This document shows, one piece after another, positions 35,996 through 46,300 of a stretch of 64,000 nt of DNA. Position 1 is the first letter of the stretch. Each line of letters opens with the position of its first letter. A model generated the notes under the pieces. The model was given only the letters and a program-made list of their open reading frames with translations. It ran no database searches and was not told the DNA's origin. The DNA is taken from contig NZ_CABHMS010000003.1 of NCBI RefSeq assembly GCF_902167635.1, forward strand, positions 186,001 through 250,000. Direction: 5' to 3'. This DNA comes from Chitinophaga vietnamensis (GTDB lineage Bacteria > Bacteroidota > Bacteroidia > Chitinophagales > Chitinophagaceae). The position numbers and the translations under genes are program-made.

Positions 35996-36973
35996 ATGAC
36001 TCGTACTATTTTATGTGTACTTTTTTCTGTCTCTGTTGTCATATTGACAATGTCAGCCTGCAATAATTCCATACAACCCGCCACCAATGCAGATAGCAGC
36101 AAACGCACCAATATCCTTTGCCCACCGGGAAGCAGTAAACTGGATGTGCAAAAAATTGAGCAGCTTACCGGTATGAAAGGAGCCGCAAAGAATGGTGAAT
36201 ACAAAATAACCGTTCCACAAAATGACCTGAAGGTAGTGGTAGACGGATTCAGGATCATTCCACCTATGGGATTGGGAAGCTGGGCCGCTTTTACTCCCTG
36301 TGGCGACAGCGTGATGGTAATGGGAGACATTATCGTAACCGAAACTGATCTGGCTCCGGTGCAACGCGAAGTAATACAACAAGGCTTTACCATTACTGCG
36401 ATCCACAATCATTTTGTACGCAATCATCCAAACGTGATGTACATGCATATCGATGGCAGCGGCAAGTTAGAGAAAGTATCGGCCAGTGCCAAAGCTATCT
36501 TTGATAAAGTGAAAGAAGTGCGTGGCAAGGATCCAAAGGGAAGTCCGGCAGATAGCGTACAGAACACCATCAACATTGCCCGTCTGGATTCCATTATCGG
36601 GTATAAAGGAGAACGAAGCAAAGGAGTCTACAAATACACTATCGGCAGGCCGGATATTGCATTACAGGAACATGGTATCCCGGTGAGCGCATTTATGGGC
36701 TTTAATACCTGGGCTGCATGGCAGGGCACAGATGAAAAAGCCGCAGTAGCAGGGGATTTCACCATGCTGGAGAACGAAGTGGAACCTGTTATCAAGGCAT
36801 TGGTTGAAAACGGCATCGAAGTGGTAGCAGTGCACAATCACATGGTGCATGAACAGCCCCGGATATTTTTCCTTCACTACTGGGGTGTTGGCCCTGCTGG
36901 AAAGCTGGCAAAAGGATTCAGGGCCGCACTGGATCAAACTGGAGATAAGCAACACAAAGTATTGTCAATCTGA
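35996..36973 (+). CDS. DUF1259 (LppY/LpqO-type) lipoprotein
   Basis: The 325-residue protein has a lipoprotein signal (VVILTMSAC, then NNS). It holds two copies of a DUF1259 unit of about 140 residues, each with a histidine pair: 'TAIHNHFVRNHPNVMYMHIDG' and 'VAVHNHMVHEQPRIFFLHYWG'. The family often stands next to chromate genes, and a metal-binding role for the HNH histidines is a reasonable inference. It lies 78 bases after the ChrB-AraC gene and 35 before chrA. Confidence 0.85.
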   Translation: MTRTILCVLFSVSVVILTMSACNNSIQPATNADSSKRTNILCPPGSSKLDVQKIEQLTGMKGAAKNGEYKITVPQNDLKVVVDGFRIIPPMGLGSWAAFTPCGDSVMVMGDIIVTETDLAPVQREVIQQGFTITAIHNHFVRNHPNVMYMHIDGSGKLEKVSASAKAIFDKVKEVRGKDPKGSPADSVQNTINIARLDSIIGYKGERSKGVYKYTIGRPDIALQEHGIPVSAFMGFNTWAAWQGTDEKAAVAGDFTMLENEVEPVIKALVENGIEVVAVHNHMVHEQPRIFFLHYWGVGPAGKLAKGFRAALDQTGDKQHKVLSI

Positions 36974-37008
36974 AAAACATTCCTGGAATCCTTCTTTATC
37001 TGTAACAA

Positions 37009-38187
37009 ATGAAGAGCAACGAAACAACTGTTCCGTATAGCCTGCGGAATATGATTATATACTTCCTGAAATTAGGCGCCTGGGGATTTGGCGGGCCAGT
37101 GGCCCTCGCAGGCTATATGCATCGTGACCTGGTTGAAAATAAACGTTGGATTAGTGAAGAAGACTACCGGGAGGGGATGGCATTGGCCCAGTTGGCACCG
37201 GGACCGCTGGCTGCACAACTGGGTATCTATATGGGGTATGTGCATTACCGTCTGTTGGGCGCAACACTGACCGGACTGGCATTTGTGCTTCCCTCATTCT
37301 GTATGGTGCTGGGTATTGGATTTATTTACACCCGCTGGCAGGGTATTGCCTGGATACAAGCTGTTTTTTATGGCGTGGGCGCTGCCGTTATCGGGATCAT
37401 CGCCATGACTGCGTACAAGCTCACGCGGAAGTCATTAGGAAATGATAAGATGCTGACTGTTATCTATGTTGTGGCTGGTATCTATACTGTTTGGCAAGAA
37501 AGCGAAAACATCTGGTTATTCCTCGGCGCGGGAACCCTTTACTGGCTAAGCAAAGCGCCGCCTGGCAGGTTTTCTTTCTTACGTAATCGCGCTGTCCATC
37601 CAAAAATGTTGGTAGTTTCTGTATTGCTGAATAATAATATTACAGCCAATGCTTCGGGAAAGACACTGTGGCAAATATGCTGGTATTTCACTAAGGCAGG
37701 TGCATTTGTGTTTGGAAGCGGTCTCGCTATTGTTCCATTTTTGTACGGTGGTGTAGTAAAAGAATATGGCTGGTTAAACGAACAACAATTTGTAGATGCC
37801 GTAGCTGTTGCCATGATCACACCCGGTCCGGTTGTGATCACCGTAGGATTCATCGGGTATCTTACGGCAGGCCTCTATGGGGCTTGCATAGCAGCATTTG
37901 CCACCTTTTTTCCGTGCTACCTGTTCACAGTATTACCGGCGCCTTATTTCCGAAAATATGGTAAGCACCCTGGCATCAAGGCTTTTGTTGACGGTGTTAC
38001 CGCCGCAGCCATAGGAGCTATTTCTGGCGCGGTGATCGTGCTGGCCAAACGGACGTTAACAGATGTGTACACCATAGGAATAGCGGCGGTAAGTGTTCTC
38101 ATTCTATGGCGGTTTAAAAAAATTCCTGAACCGGTTATTATATTGGCAGCGGCAATTACAGGACTTTTATTGAAGGCAGTATTTTAG
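37009..38187 (+). CDS. chrA: ChrA chromate efflux transporter
   Basis: The 392-residue inner-membrane protein contains two CHR domains, each with the typical opening: 'FLKLGAWGFGGPVALAGYM' (about 14-32) and 'FTKAGAFVFGSGLAIVPFLYGGVV' (about 228-250), and 'LAQLAPGPLAAQLGIYMGY' and 'MITPGPVVITVGFIGYL'. ChrA exports chromate using the proton motive force. It completes a three-gene resistance cluster with the regulator and the DUF1259 lipoprotein. Confidence 0.95.
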   Translation: MKSNETTVPYSLRNMIIYFLKLGAWGFGGPVALAGYMHRDLVENKRWISEEDYREGMALAQLAPGPLAAQLGIYMGYVHYRLLGATLTGLAFVLPSFCMVLGIGFIYTRWQGIAWIQAVFYGVGAAVIGIIAMTAYKLTRKSLGNDKMLTVIYVVAGIYTVWQESENIWLFLGAGTLYWLSKAPPGRFSFLRNRAVHPKMLVVSVLLNNNITANASGKTLWQICWYFTKAGAFVFGSGLAIVPFLYGGVVKEYGWLNEQQFVDAVAVAMITPGPVVITVGFIGYLTAGLYGACIAAFATFFPCYLFTVLPAPYFRKYGKHPGIKAFVDGVTAAAIGAISGAVIVLAKRTLTDVYTIGIAAVSVLILWRFKKIPEPVIILAAAITGLLLKAVF

Positions 38188-38291
38188 CAGCAGGCGAAAA
38201 GTTGTAGATGAGTTTTATCTGGCGCTGGAAATAATTCGTAATTATCGAAATTGTAATCGTAATATCGCGATATAGGTATCACGAAAATACT

Positions 38292-38798
38292 ATGCAAATA
38301 ACAGCAATGTTGCCAGACTACTGGCCCGATGTGAAAAACATTTATGAAAGCGGATTGGCTACAGGTAATGCATCATTCCAAACCAGTGCTCCGTCCTGGA
38401 ACGAATGGGATCAGTCTCATCTCCAGCATAGCCGTCTGATTGCTCTGGATGGGCATGTAGTTGTCGGATGGGTGGCTCTCACGCCTGTATCTGGCAGATG
38501 CGTATACGCAGGTGTTGCAGAAGTAAGTATCTACATCAGTGATGCTTACCGTGGCCGCGGTGTAGGTAAGGCCTTGCTGAAAGCGCTTATCGCATCCAGT
38601 GAAACAAATAATATCTGGACGCTGCAAGCTGGTATTTTTCCTGAGAACGTGGCCAGCGTGAAACTCCATGAACAAGCTGGTTTCAGACAAGTAGGTTGCC
38701 GGGAAAAGATTGGCAAGATGCGTGACAGGTGGCGGGATACTTTGTTATTGGAGCGCCGAAGCAAAGTGGTTGGTGTTGATGGTGTTCGGCAATCGTAG
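38292..38798 (+). CDS. GNAT acetyltransferase, phosphinothricin/methionine sulfoximine type
   Basis: The 168-residue protein has the PAT-like layout: 'YESGLATGNASFQTSAPSWNEW' near the start, the acetyl-CoA loop 'VSIYISDAYRGRGVGKALLKALI' (about residues 78-100) and 'FPENVASVKLHEQAGFRQVG'. Such enzymes acetylate phosphinothricin or, more often in nature, methionine derivatives. The C-terminal ten residues are not conserved. It stands alone. Confidence 0.88.
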   Translation: MQITAMLPDYWPDVKNIYESGLATGNASFQTSAPSWNEWDQSHLQHSRLIALDGHVVVGWVALTPVSGRCVYAGVAEVSIYISDAYRGRGVGKALLKALIASSETNNIWTLQAGIFPENVASVKLHEQAGFRQVGCREKIGKMRDRWRDTLLLERRSKVVGVDGVRQS

Positions 38799-39359
38799 AA
38801 GAATAATTTAGAAATCCGTGCAGCTTTGTTTTTTATTTGATAGCACAATAGCACACAACGATTCCTTATAACAGATGTGCTCAGAATTCTGCGAAAATCG
38901 GATACTGGTATCTCTGCACCCATACTAAAATCTCTGAAGTCGTCATTGAAAATAGTACGCATTAATCATTCAATTTCCTGCTGGAAAAATAACTCCTGTC
39001 TAATTTGGGTTGATTGGACATGGAGAAACCATAAGCCTGGGAAATAAGGTGGTGTTCCTTCCTCTCTACGCAATTTCCCTATATCGACGCAAATCTAATG
39101 AAAAATCCTTATTCCACTGAGGCACTTTGGGCGGGTAAAAAGAATATTCTCGTTAGCGCTATTAAATAGAAATCTGTTTTTCATTTATCTCAATACCGTG
39201 TTAAGTAGCTTTTAACAATATTTGTCTCCATTATACTGATATACATTTTCAGGGCATGCGGTATATTTTTGTAATAACGCCACAGTATTAACCCGACAGC
39301 ACTTTGGACCCTATACTTATTCGCACCTGATCAACAACCTGTACCTATTTAATCATAAA
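38799..39359. other. 561-base gap with no gene recognised
   Basis: The sequence is AT-rich and no protein-like frame was found. It holds the promoter of the T9SS protein gene near its right end. The base composition from here to about 54.9 kb is visibly lower in GC than the first 25 kb. Confidence 0.4.
39264..39271 (+). promoter_or_regulatory. candidate -7 box of the T9SS-secreted protein gene
   Basis: TATTTTTG is an exact TAnnTTTG match, 88 bases before the ATG. Confidence 0.35.
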
Positions 39360-41297
39360 ATGCTAAAATCCATGAAGAAATTCTATTCAGTCGAAGGCAA
39401 TATGCTGCTTTCATTAGCAATTTTCATTTTTTGTCTTTCATTTCCCGGTAAATTGTCTGCTCAAGTCTACGCTAACAGTCAAACAAATGGTGTTACAGGG
39501 TTATGTCTGTTGTGTGGCGTAGCAAATCCGGATAATGCTGTTAACACCGACCTTACTGATTATTCTACTTTTAATATTACAGCTGGTCTGCTGGGGACAA
39601 CAGTACAGCAAACGCTGATCTTTCCCGCTATAAGTAGTACTGGCTGTGATTCGCTGGTCATAAGAGTAGGAAGCGACAACGCGGTATTGTCAGTCAATCT
39701 CTTTGGTGGCGTCACCGTACAAACTTTCAATGGCAGCACGGCCAACAATGATGCACATGTTGTAGATAGTGCATCATTGCGTCTTTTGCAGAATAACACA
39801 CAGGCGTTTGTTGTGTTGCATCCTACTCAGTCATTCGACCGTGTGAAGATTACATTAAACAGCAGTTTGCTCGGGCTGTTGAGTGGGTTCCGGGTATATT
39901 ATGCTTATCATAATTCCGGCAAGCCATCCAATCCCGTTTTTGCCGTACCACAGGGCAATACCTGTGGTACACAGCTGTTGCCTATAGTCAATCACCGACA
40001 GGGAACTAATTATAATGTCCGACTGAAATACACAAATGTGTTATCACAAGTCCTTCTTGATACTTCTTTTTCCATCATTAATAATGATACCGTTCATGTT
40101 CCCGGCATAGTTTCTCCATTGAGTGTGCAGGTGAACGTTTATCTGCAGGCTGTCAATCCATTCACTGGCTGTGTTTCAGATACTGTGCTGATGGCATTTA
40201 TTGCCGGTGGCTCAGGGGGGCTGCCACAGGTAGACGCAGATAGCATCACTATCTGCAAAGGCAACAGTGCAACACTACATGCATTTATTCCTGGCAATAC
40301 CTTGCCAACGATGAGATGGTATAGCGCTCCATCTGGTGGAAATTTGCTATACTCAGGTAATTACTTTACCGTTTCGCCAGATTCTACTACTACCTATTAT
40401 GTTACCGCGCTGCTTGTATGCGAATATCCGGGCCGTAGACCTGTTAATGTAAAAGTTACTAAATTGCCAGACCCTGTTTACCAGGTCCCGCAAGGCTTTG
40501 TATGTGGTAATGCTTATCTGCCGGTACAAAACCACGTTAATGGCATAAACTATTACGTAAGGATCAAGTATGTCCCTAATGTAGGGTTGCCATCCTCCGA
40601 TACGTCTTTTACAGTAATTAATAAGGATACTATTATAGTTCCTGGGAAATCTCTTTTTGCCGTCACAACCACTGAGGTGTATGTTCAGGCATTTGATCCG
40701 CTGTCTGGCTGCAGATCAGATTCTGTGCATCAGACGCTTACACTTGGCCCTACAGGCCCTGTCCCTAATGTAGACGCAGATAGTTTGAATATTTGTGATA
40801 CGGATAGCGTTACTTTGCATGCTTATACTCCCGGGGCTGACTTCCCTCAGATTCGCTGGTATGATGCTCCAACGGGAGGGAACCTGTTACATGTCGGTAA
40901 CTATTATACCGTCAAACCTGCCACAACGATGACTTACTACGTGACTTCGGCTATCAGCTGCGAAAATCCGGTTCGCAGGTCTGTTATTGTAATTGTTCGT
41001 CATTGTCTGAATACAAGTACATCACCCCACATAGCAGCCAGTAAGACGCCAGCCCCGGCTGTTACTACATTGGCATTCTATCCTAATCCAACGCATGGGG
41101 AAGTCAGGTTCACAGCTGACAAAGACCTTACAGGTAGTATTCTTTCCATAAAAGATGTAAGCGGCAGAGAAGTACAACGTGAACAATTAAAGTCGAACGG
41201 ATTCAGGATAATCAATCAGACATTGAAAGGCATCTATATTGTGGAAGTAGTAACTAAAGAAAGGCAAGTGTACATTGGTAAGATAGTGCTGCAATAA
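39360..41297 (+). CDS. T9SS-secreted repeat protein with Ig-like domains and type A sorting signal
   Basis: The 645-residue protein has a signal peptide ending near 'PGKLSAQ', an N-terminal beta domain, and two tandem units of about 180 residues. Each unit has 'VPQG..CG....P..NH..G.NY.VR.KY' and then an Ig-like part 'VDADS..IC....TLHA..PG' and 'RWY.AP.GGNLL..GNY.TV.P'. The last 75 residues are a type A T9SS sorting domain (FYPNPTHGEVRF, then 'GIYIVEVVTKERQVYIGKIVLQ'). It would be exported and attached to the outer surface. An ATG four codons later is also possible. Confidence 0.88.
   Translation: MLKSMKKFYSVEGNMLLSLAIFIFCLSFPGKLSAQVYANSQTNGVTGLCLLCGVANPDNAVNTDLTDYSTFNITAGLLGTTVQQTLIFPAISSTGCDSLVIRVGSDNAVLSVNLFGGVTVQTFNGSTANNDAHVVDSASLRLLQNNTQAFVVLHPTQSFDRVKITLNSSLLGLLSGFRVYYAYHNSGKPSNPVFAVPQGNTCGTQLLPIVNHRQGTNYNVRLKYTNVLSQVLLDTSFSIINNDTVHVPGIVSPLSVQVNVYLQAVNPFTGCVSDTVLMAFIAGGSGGLPQVDADSITICKGNSATLHAFIPGNTLPTMRWYSAPSGGNLLYSGNYFTVSPDSTTTYYVTALLVCEYPGRRPVNVKVTKLPDPVYQVPQGFVCGNAYLPVQNHVNGINYYVRIKYVPNVGLPSSDTSFTVINKDTIIVPGKSLFAVTTTEVYVQAFDPLSGCRSDSVHQTLTLGPTGPVPNVDADSLNICDTDSVTLHAYTPGADFPQIRWYDAPTGGNLLHVGNYYTVKPATTMTYYVTSAISCENPVRRSVIVIVRHCLNTSTSPHIAASKTPAPAVTTLAFYPNPTHGEVRFTADKDLTGSILSIKDVSGREVQREQLKSNGFRIINQTLKGIYIVEVVTKERQVYIGKIVLQ
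39921..41007 (+). repeat. two ~540-base tandem repeat units within the T9SS protein gene
   Basis: Two units start near 39921 and 40461 and code for related segments of about 180 residues that share many conserved positions. The DNA has diverged, so this is an old duplication. Confidence 0.65.
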
Positions 41298-41348
41298 ATT
41301 AATAAGAGTGCCGATCTTAAGTGTAATAGCCTCAGATGAATATTGGTT

Positions 41349-41384
41349 GAAGAAAGCCGTCTCAAAACAAGAGACGGCTTCTTC
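41349..41384 (+). terminator. intrinsic terminator after the T9SS protein gene
   Basis: GAAGAAAGCCGTCTC (41349-41363) pairs with GAGACGGCTTCTTC (41371-41384) with one bulged base. It lies 51 bases after the stop. Confidence 0.75.
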
Positions 41385-41629
41385 AGTCAATCATTCCTGG
41401 AAATTCATGCGCACAAATTTTTCGGAGACAAATAAGGTATCATCAAAGTGCGACTGTTTATTTATTAATAACAATCGAAAATTTAATTACTGAAAAAAAA
41501 TTGCAGGATCAATTATTATGTTTGTAATATTAATTCTTTCGCTGTATCCCCCGGAAGAATGCGCTATGCCTGGCTATTGCTATCCCGCTTCCATCAGATA
41601 ACTACATTAGTCGTTAAAATAAATTTCCC
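41385..41629. other. promoter region of the polyketide cluster
   Basis: AT-rich, no gene seen. TATGTTTG at 41517-41524 is an exact TAnnTTTG box, 106 bases before the first start codon of the BudA-like gene. The only nearby TTG (41501-41503) is too close to be an ideal -33 box. Confidence 0.35.
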
Positions 41630-42394
41630 ATGGTGGAGAAAATGGCGACAGGTTTGTCCTTAAGAGATTTCATGTATCAGTATTCCTTTATGGATGCGCT
41701 GTTGGCTGGCGTGTATGATGGAAACTTATTTTTACGTGAACTTAAAAACTGGGGGGACTTCGGCATAGGCACTTTGAACGGTTTGGAAGGAGAGCTGATT
41801 ATTTATGAAGGAAAAGTGTTTAAGACTCAGGAAAATGGCGCTATTAAAGATTTTGCCGAAAATGATCTGACACCTTTTGCTATCGTGAAATATTTCAACA
41901 GGAGTGACTCGTTTTTTGTTTCTATTGACTCCATGGACTATCACACCTTGAAAACGGAGATTGATAAGCGGGTAATAAAAAATAAAATGTACGCGGTCTG
42001 TCTCCGGGGAACTTTTTCCATGATCCATGCAAGGTCAGTAACCCTCGCCCGGCGGCCTTATCTGGAAATGGCAGCGCATATCAGCAATGGAGGGCAAAAA
42101 GAATATTGGTATACGAACATTGAAGCAATTTGTGTTGGATTTCTCCTGCCCCAGCATATCGGATCGATCAATGTTCCCGGATACCATCTTCATTTTATTT
42201 CTGAAGATCTACAAGTAGGAGGTCATGTTTTTGATTTCAGAGCCGATAAACTGGAAGTATCTTTGGACTCCGTTAAAGGATATATCATAGAGTTGAATAC
42301 TCATCCTGATTTTTATCGGACTGATTTTTCGAAAGACCGGAAATCAGACATGACTGAAGTAGAAGCACGATCAAAGAAAATCAGAAATGAATGA
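41630..42394 (+). CDS. acetolactate decarboxylase-like protein (BudA/AlsD family)
   Basis: The 254-residue protein has the family marks: 'WGDFGIGTLNGLEGELI', 'CLRGTFSMIHARSV' and the zinc-site motif GYHLHFISED with GGHVFDF. The three zinc histidines fall at H186, H188 and H199. True members convert alpha-acetolactate to acetoin. Here it opens a cluster with an SDR and a small polyketide synthase, not with acetolactate synthase, so it may act on a beta-keto acid made by that synthase. A second ATG lies four codons in. Confidence 0.88.
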   Translation: MVEKMATGLSLRDFMYQYSFMDALLAGVYDGNLFLRELKNWGDFGIGTLNGLEGELIIYEGKVFKTQENGAIKDFAENDLTPFAIVKYFNRSDSFFVSIDSMDYHTLKTEIDKRVIKNKMYAVCLRGTFSMIHARSVTLARRPYLEMAAHISNGGQKEYWYTNIEAICVGFLLPQHIGSINVPGYHLHFISEDLQVGGHVFDFRADKLEVSLDSVKGYIIELNTHPDFYRTDFSKDRKSDMTEVEARSKKIRNE

Positions 42395-42442
42395 TGTCTG
42401 TTTGTCTTTGAGGAGTAATTTTTAACCCTTAATATTTATTTT

Positions 42443-43195
42443 ATGTCAGAATTACAAGGCAAAGTAGCTATCGTTACAGGTGGTGGTACCGGAATAGGAA
42501 AGGCAATTGCCGAGATCTATGCCAGCAATGGTGCAAAAGTAGTGATTGGCGGTCGCGATGAAAAACGTAATCAATCAGTGGTAGATGCAATCATGAACAA
42601 GGGAGGTGAAGCTATATTTATCCAAACGGATGTAAGCAAGCGACAGGATTGCGAAAGGCTGGTAGAAAAAACCCTGGAAAAATATCAAAGGTTGGATATT
42701 GCCTGCAATAATGCTGCAAAGATCAGCCCGTTGACATCCGTTGGAGAATATGATATCGATGAATGGGAGAATGTTATTGATACAAACCTGAATGGTGTGT
42801 TCTATGGTATGCGTTATCAGATACCTGCTATGCTGGCTTCAGGCGGAGGAGTGATTGTCAATATCGGGTCTATAGCATCACAGGTGGCTGTTCGGGGCCT
42901 GGCGGCTTATGTTGCCGCCAAACATGGATTACTGGGCCTGACAAGGGTTGCCGCTGTGGAATACGCCGATAAGGGGATCCGGGTTAATGTTATCGGCCCT
43001 GCCTATATACGTACTCCATTGCTCAATGATATTCTTTCCGATGAAGGGATTTCTGATCTGGCGGACATCCATCCCATTGGCCGTATCGGTGTACCGGAGG
43101 AAGTTGCTGAACTGGCACTTTGGCTAAGTTCAGACAAGTCTTCTTTCGTTACCGGAAGTTATTATACGATTGATGGTGCATACACAGCCCAATAA
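42443..43195 (+). CDS. short-chain dehydrogenase/reductase of the polyketide cluster
   Basis: The 250-residue protein has TGGGTGIG (cofactor loop), 'IACNNAAKISP' where most SDRs have NNAG, the serine in VNIGSIAS and 'YVAAKHG' with the catalytic tyrosine and lysine. A purine-rich GAGGAG stretch lies upstream of the start. It follows the BudA-like gene by 48 bases and precedes the PKS. The synthase has no ketoreductase domain, so this enzyme could reduce its product. Confidence 0.9.
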   Translation: MSELQGKVAIVTGGGTGIGKAIAEIYASNGAKVVIGGRDEKRNQSVVDAIMNKGGEAIFIQTDVSKRQDCERLVEKTLEKYQRLDIACNNAAKISPLTSVGEYDIDEWENVIDTNLNGVFYGMRYQIPAMLASGGGVIVNIGSIASQVAVRGLAAYVAAKHGLLGLTRVAAVEYADKGIRVNVIGPAYIRTPLLNDILSDEGISDLADIHPIGRIGVPEEVAELALWLSSDKSSFVTGSYYTIDGAYTAQ

Positions 43196-43389
43196 ATATA
43201 TCAACCATTTTATCCCTGAACAATACCCCTGCGTTTTATAACCAATGTCTCCCGTAGGTTTAACCCGTTCCACAGCACGAATAAATTCTTCCAAAAATGC
43301 CCTACCTGAAATTATATGTTCTGACTGGGCTTTCGATTGCAGGAAATGGTCGCCTAAGAAAATTGTTTGTTTAATTAAAATCGAAAATA

Positions 43390-46300
43390 ATGAATGATAT
43401 GAGTGAAGGCAATGTGTTTGCGCCAGCAGCGCAAAAAGAACCTGTTGCCGTTATAGGCATGTCGTGCCGGTTTCCTGGTGCTGCTAATTTAGAGGAGTTT
43501 TGGGATATATTGTATTCCGGGAAGGATACAGTGGATGCGATTCCACCAGATCGATGGAAGATGGAGGACTATTTTGATCCAGACCCCTATGCTGACCAAA
43601 AAACCAATCAACAGCATGCTTCCATGCTGAAAGGCATTCATGACTTTGATCCCTTATTTTTTGATATTTCTCCGGCCGAAGCTATAGAGATCAGCCCTTC
43701 TCAAAAGTTGATGCTTGAATTGGCCTGGGAAGCAATTGAGCATACCTGTATTCCATTGGATCATTTCAGGCAAGGAAAAACGGGCGTGTATATTGGAAGT
43801 ACCTGGAGCGACTTTGAGCATTTCAGGCGAGAAAGGAATTCTTCTATAACAGCTCATTCTGCATTGGGGCAATCCCCCAATATCATTGCCGGCAGGATAT
43901 CCTATAAACTAGGATTGACAGGCCCCAGCCTTGTTGTAGATACCGGGTGTTCTGCTTCATTGGTGGCCCTGCATCTCGCTTGTCAGGCTTTGCTGGATGG
44001 AAGTATTGATGTGGCGATGGTGGGAGGCGTTAATCATCTGCTTGATCCGGTCCAGTATGTTTTTCTTTCGAAATTCGGTGGCCTTTCTTCCAGTGGCAGA
44101 TGCAACGCTTTTGATAGCAAGGCCGATGGTTTTGTCAGAGGAGAAGGTGGGGGGATCATCATTCTGAAAAAACTATCTAACGCAGTGAAGGATGAAAACA
44201 GGGTTCTGGCCCTAATCCGAAAAACCGGCGTTAACAACAATGGGTTTAATGTCAGCCTTCCAGCTACCAGCCAGGAAGGTCAGTTGAGGTTATTGGAAGA
44301 TACTTATAGGGACAGTGGGGTTGATCCAAGTCTGGTGCACTATGTGGAAGCACATGGCACAGGAACCGCTGTAGGAGATCCTGTTGAAGCGACTGCACTG
44401 GGGATGTTTTTTCGCCGGGGTAGAGAACAGCCCCTGAGCATAGGGTCAGTAAAAACGAATATCGGGCACCTCGAAGGGGCTGCAGGTATAGCGGGCTTCA
44501 TTAAAGTGGTTTTGTCCATGAAGCACAGGGTACTTCCTTCAAATCTTCATTACCATCAGCCCAATCCAGGAATATTGTTCGATGAACTTATGCTTACTGT
44601 ACAACAAAAAAACAGCCCATGGCCGGTATTGGATGGAGAAACTTTTAAAGCAGGGATTAACTCATTTGGTTGGGGAGGAACTAATGCTCATGCGATTCTG
44701 GAAGAGTATCCCGCACAAACGAATGTACAAAGAGAGCCGCCTGCACTAAATTATTATTGCTTACCCTTGTCTGCCAGGGCTTTGGGCGCCCTGAACGAAT
44801 ACGTTGAAAAATATATCAGGACCATAACAACCTGCTCAGACGATAGTTTCGTGGACATTTGCATAGCTACTGCGCTTGTCAAACCATCTTTTGAATACAG
44901 GGCATTATTTGCGGGAAGAGACAGAAATGAAGTGTTGAACAATTTGAAGGCATTTAAAGAGAATACAGGTACAGCCCCTCTTAATGACTGTATCTCTTCA
45001 GGTGGCAGGACCGTTATGGTATTTCCCGGTCAGGGATCACAATGGAAAGGAATGGGGCAGGAACTGTATCGACTGGAACCGGTGTTCCGGAAAGTGATCG
45101 ATACCTGTGACGAGGTTTTTAAGATTTATTCCGATTGGTCATTGAAAGAGTTATTGCTATCTGACAGTGAACGATCAAATAAAAGTCTGGAAGAAATTAA
45201 CGTCATTCAGCCTGTTCTGTTTGCGGTAGAATTGGCGCTGGCACAATGGTGGCTATCAATAGGAATACGGCCTGATGCAGTTGTCGGCCATAGTATGGGA
45301 GAGGTAGCTGCGGCCTTCATTGCAGGGGCCCTTGATCTGGAAGATGCGGTAAGGATAATCTTCATGCGAAGTCAATTGATGAGAAAGGTTAGTGGAAAAG
45401 GAGGAGGCATGTTGGTGACCGAATTATCCTCTACTGACGCTGCTGGCTTCATCCTAAAATATCCGGAACTATCTATCGCTGCCATCAACAGCCCAAGATC
45501 CACTGTACTGGCGGGTAACCAAAATTTACTTGGCCATGTCCAGTCAGAGCTGGAATCCAGTGGATTATTTGCCAGACCAGTAAAGGTGGATGTTGCTTCG
45601 CACAGCAAACATATGGATAGCCTGACAGAAGAATTATCTAATACCTTGCAGGGAATCATTCCTCATCCTCCTTCCATTCCATTTTACTCCACGGTGATGC
45701 CGGGTTTGGTTGAAAGTGCAGATGCGGCATATTGGGTGAAGAACTTGCGGCATACCGTTCAGTTTAGCCCCGCCATACAACAATTGATAAGCACAGGGCA
45801 TACTAATTTTATTGAAATAAGCCCCCATCCGATCCTCGTAAATGCGATCCGGGAATGTGCGGAAGCGGTTGATGGACGCGATATTCATTGTATCCCTTCG
45901 CTATTTCGGGAAAGCCCTGAACAAAGCTCGTTATATGCTAACCTGTGTCTGGCATATTCGTATGGCTGTCCAGTGGATTGGATAAAATATTACCGGACGA
46001 AAACAGCTCCGGCTATTGACCTTCCTTCTTATCCTTTTCAGAGAGAACATCTTGAACTGGAGGATAACTCGCAACTATCTAAATTATGGAGACCGGAAAA
46101 AGGTCATTCAGAACGCAAGGTAGTAATACCGTCAACTCCCCTGGCCGTCAACCATAAGGAGCAAGGCCAATCGCCGGCAAGGCTTCCACAAAGTCAGCCT
46201 GAAATGCAACAATTGCTGGCAGGAAAAGTTGCTTCTATAACCAGAGTGCCTTATTCCAGGATCAGGCTGAATATCACCTTAAAATCAATGGGGATCGATT

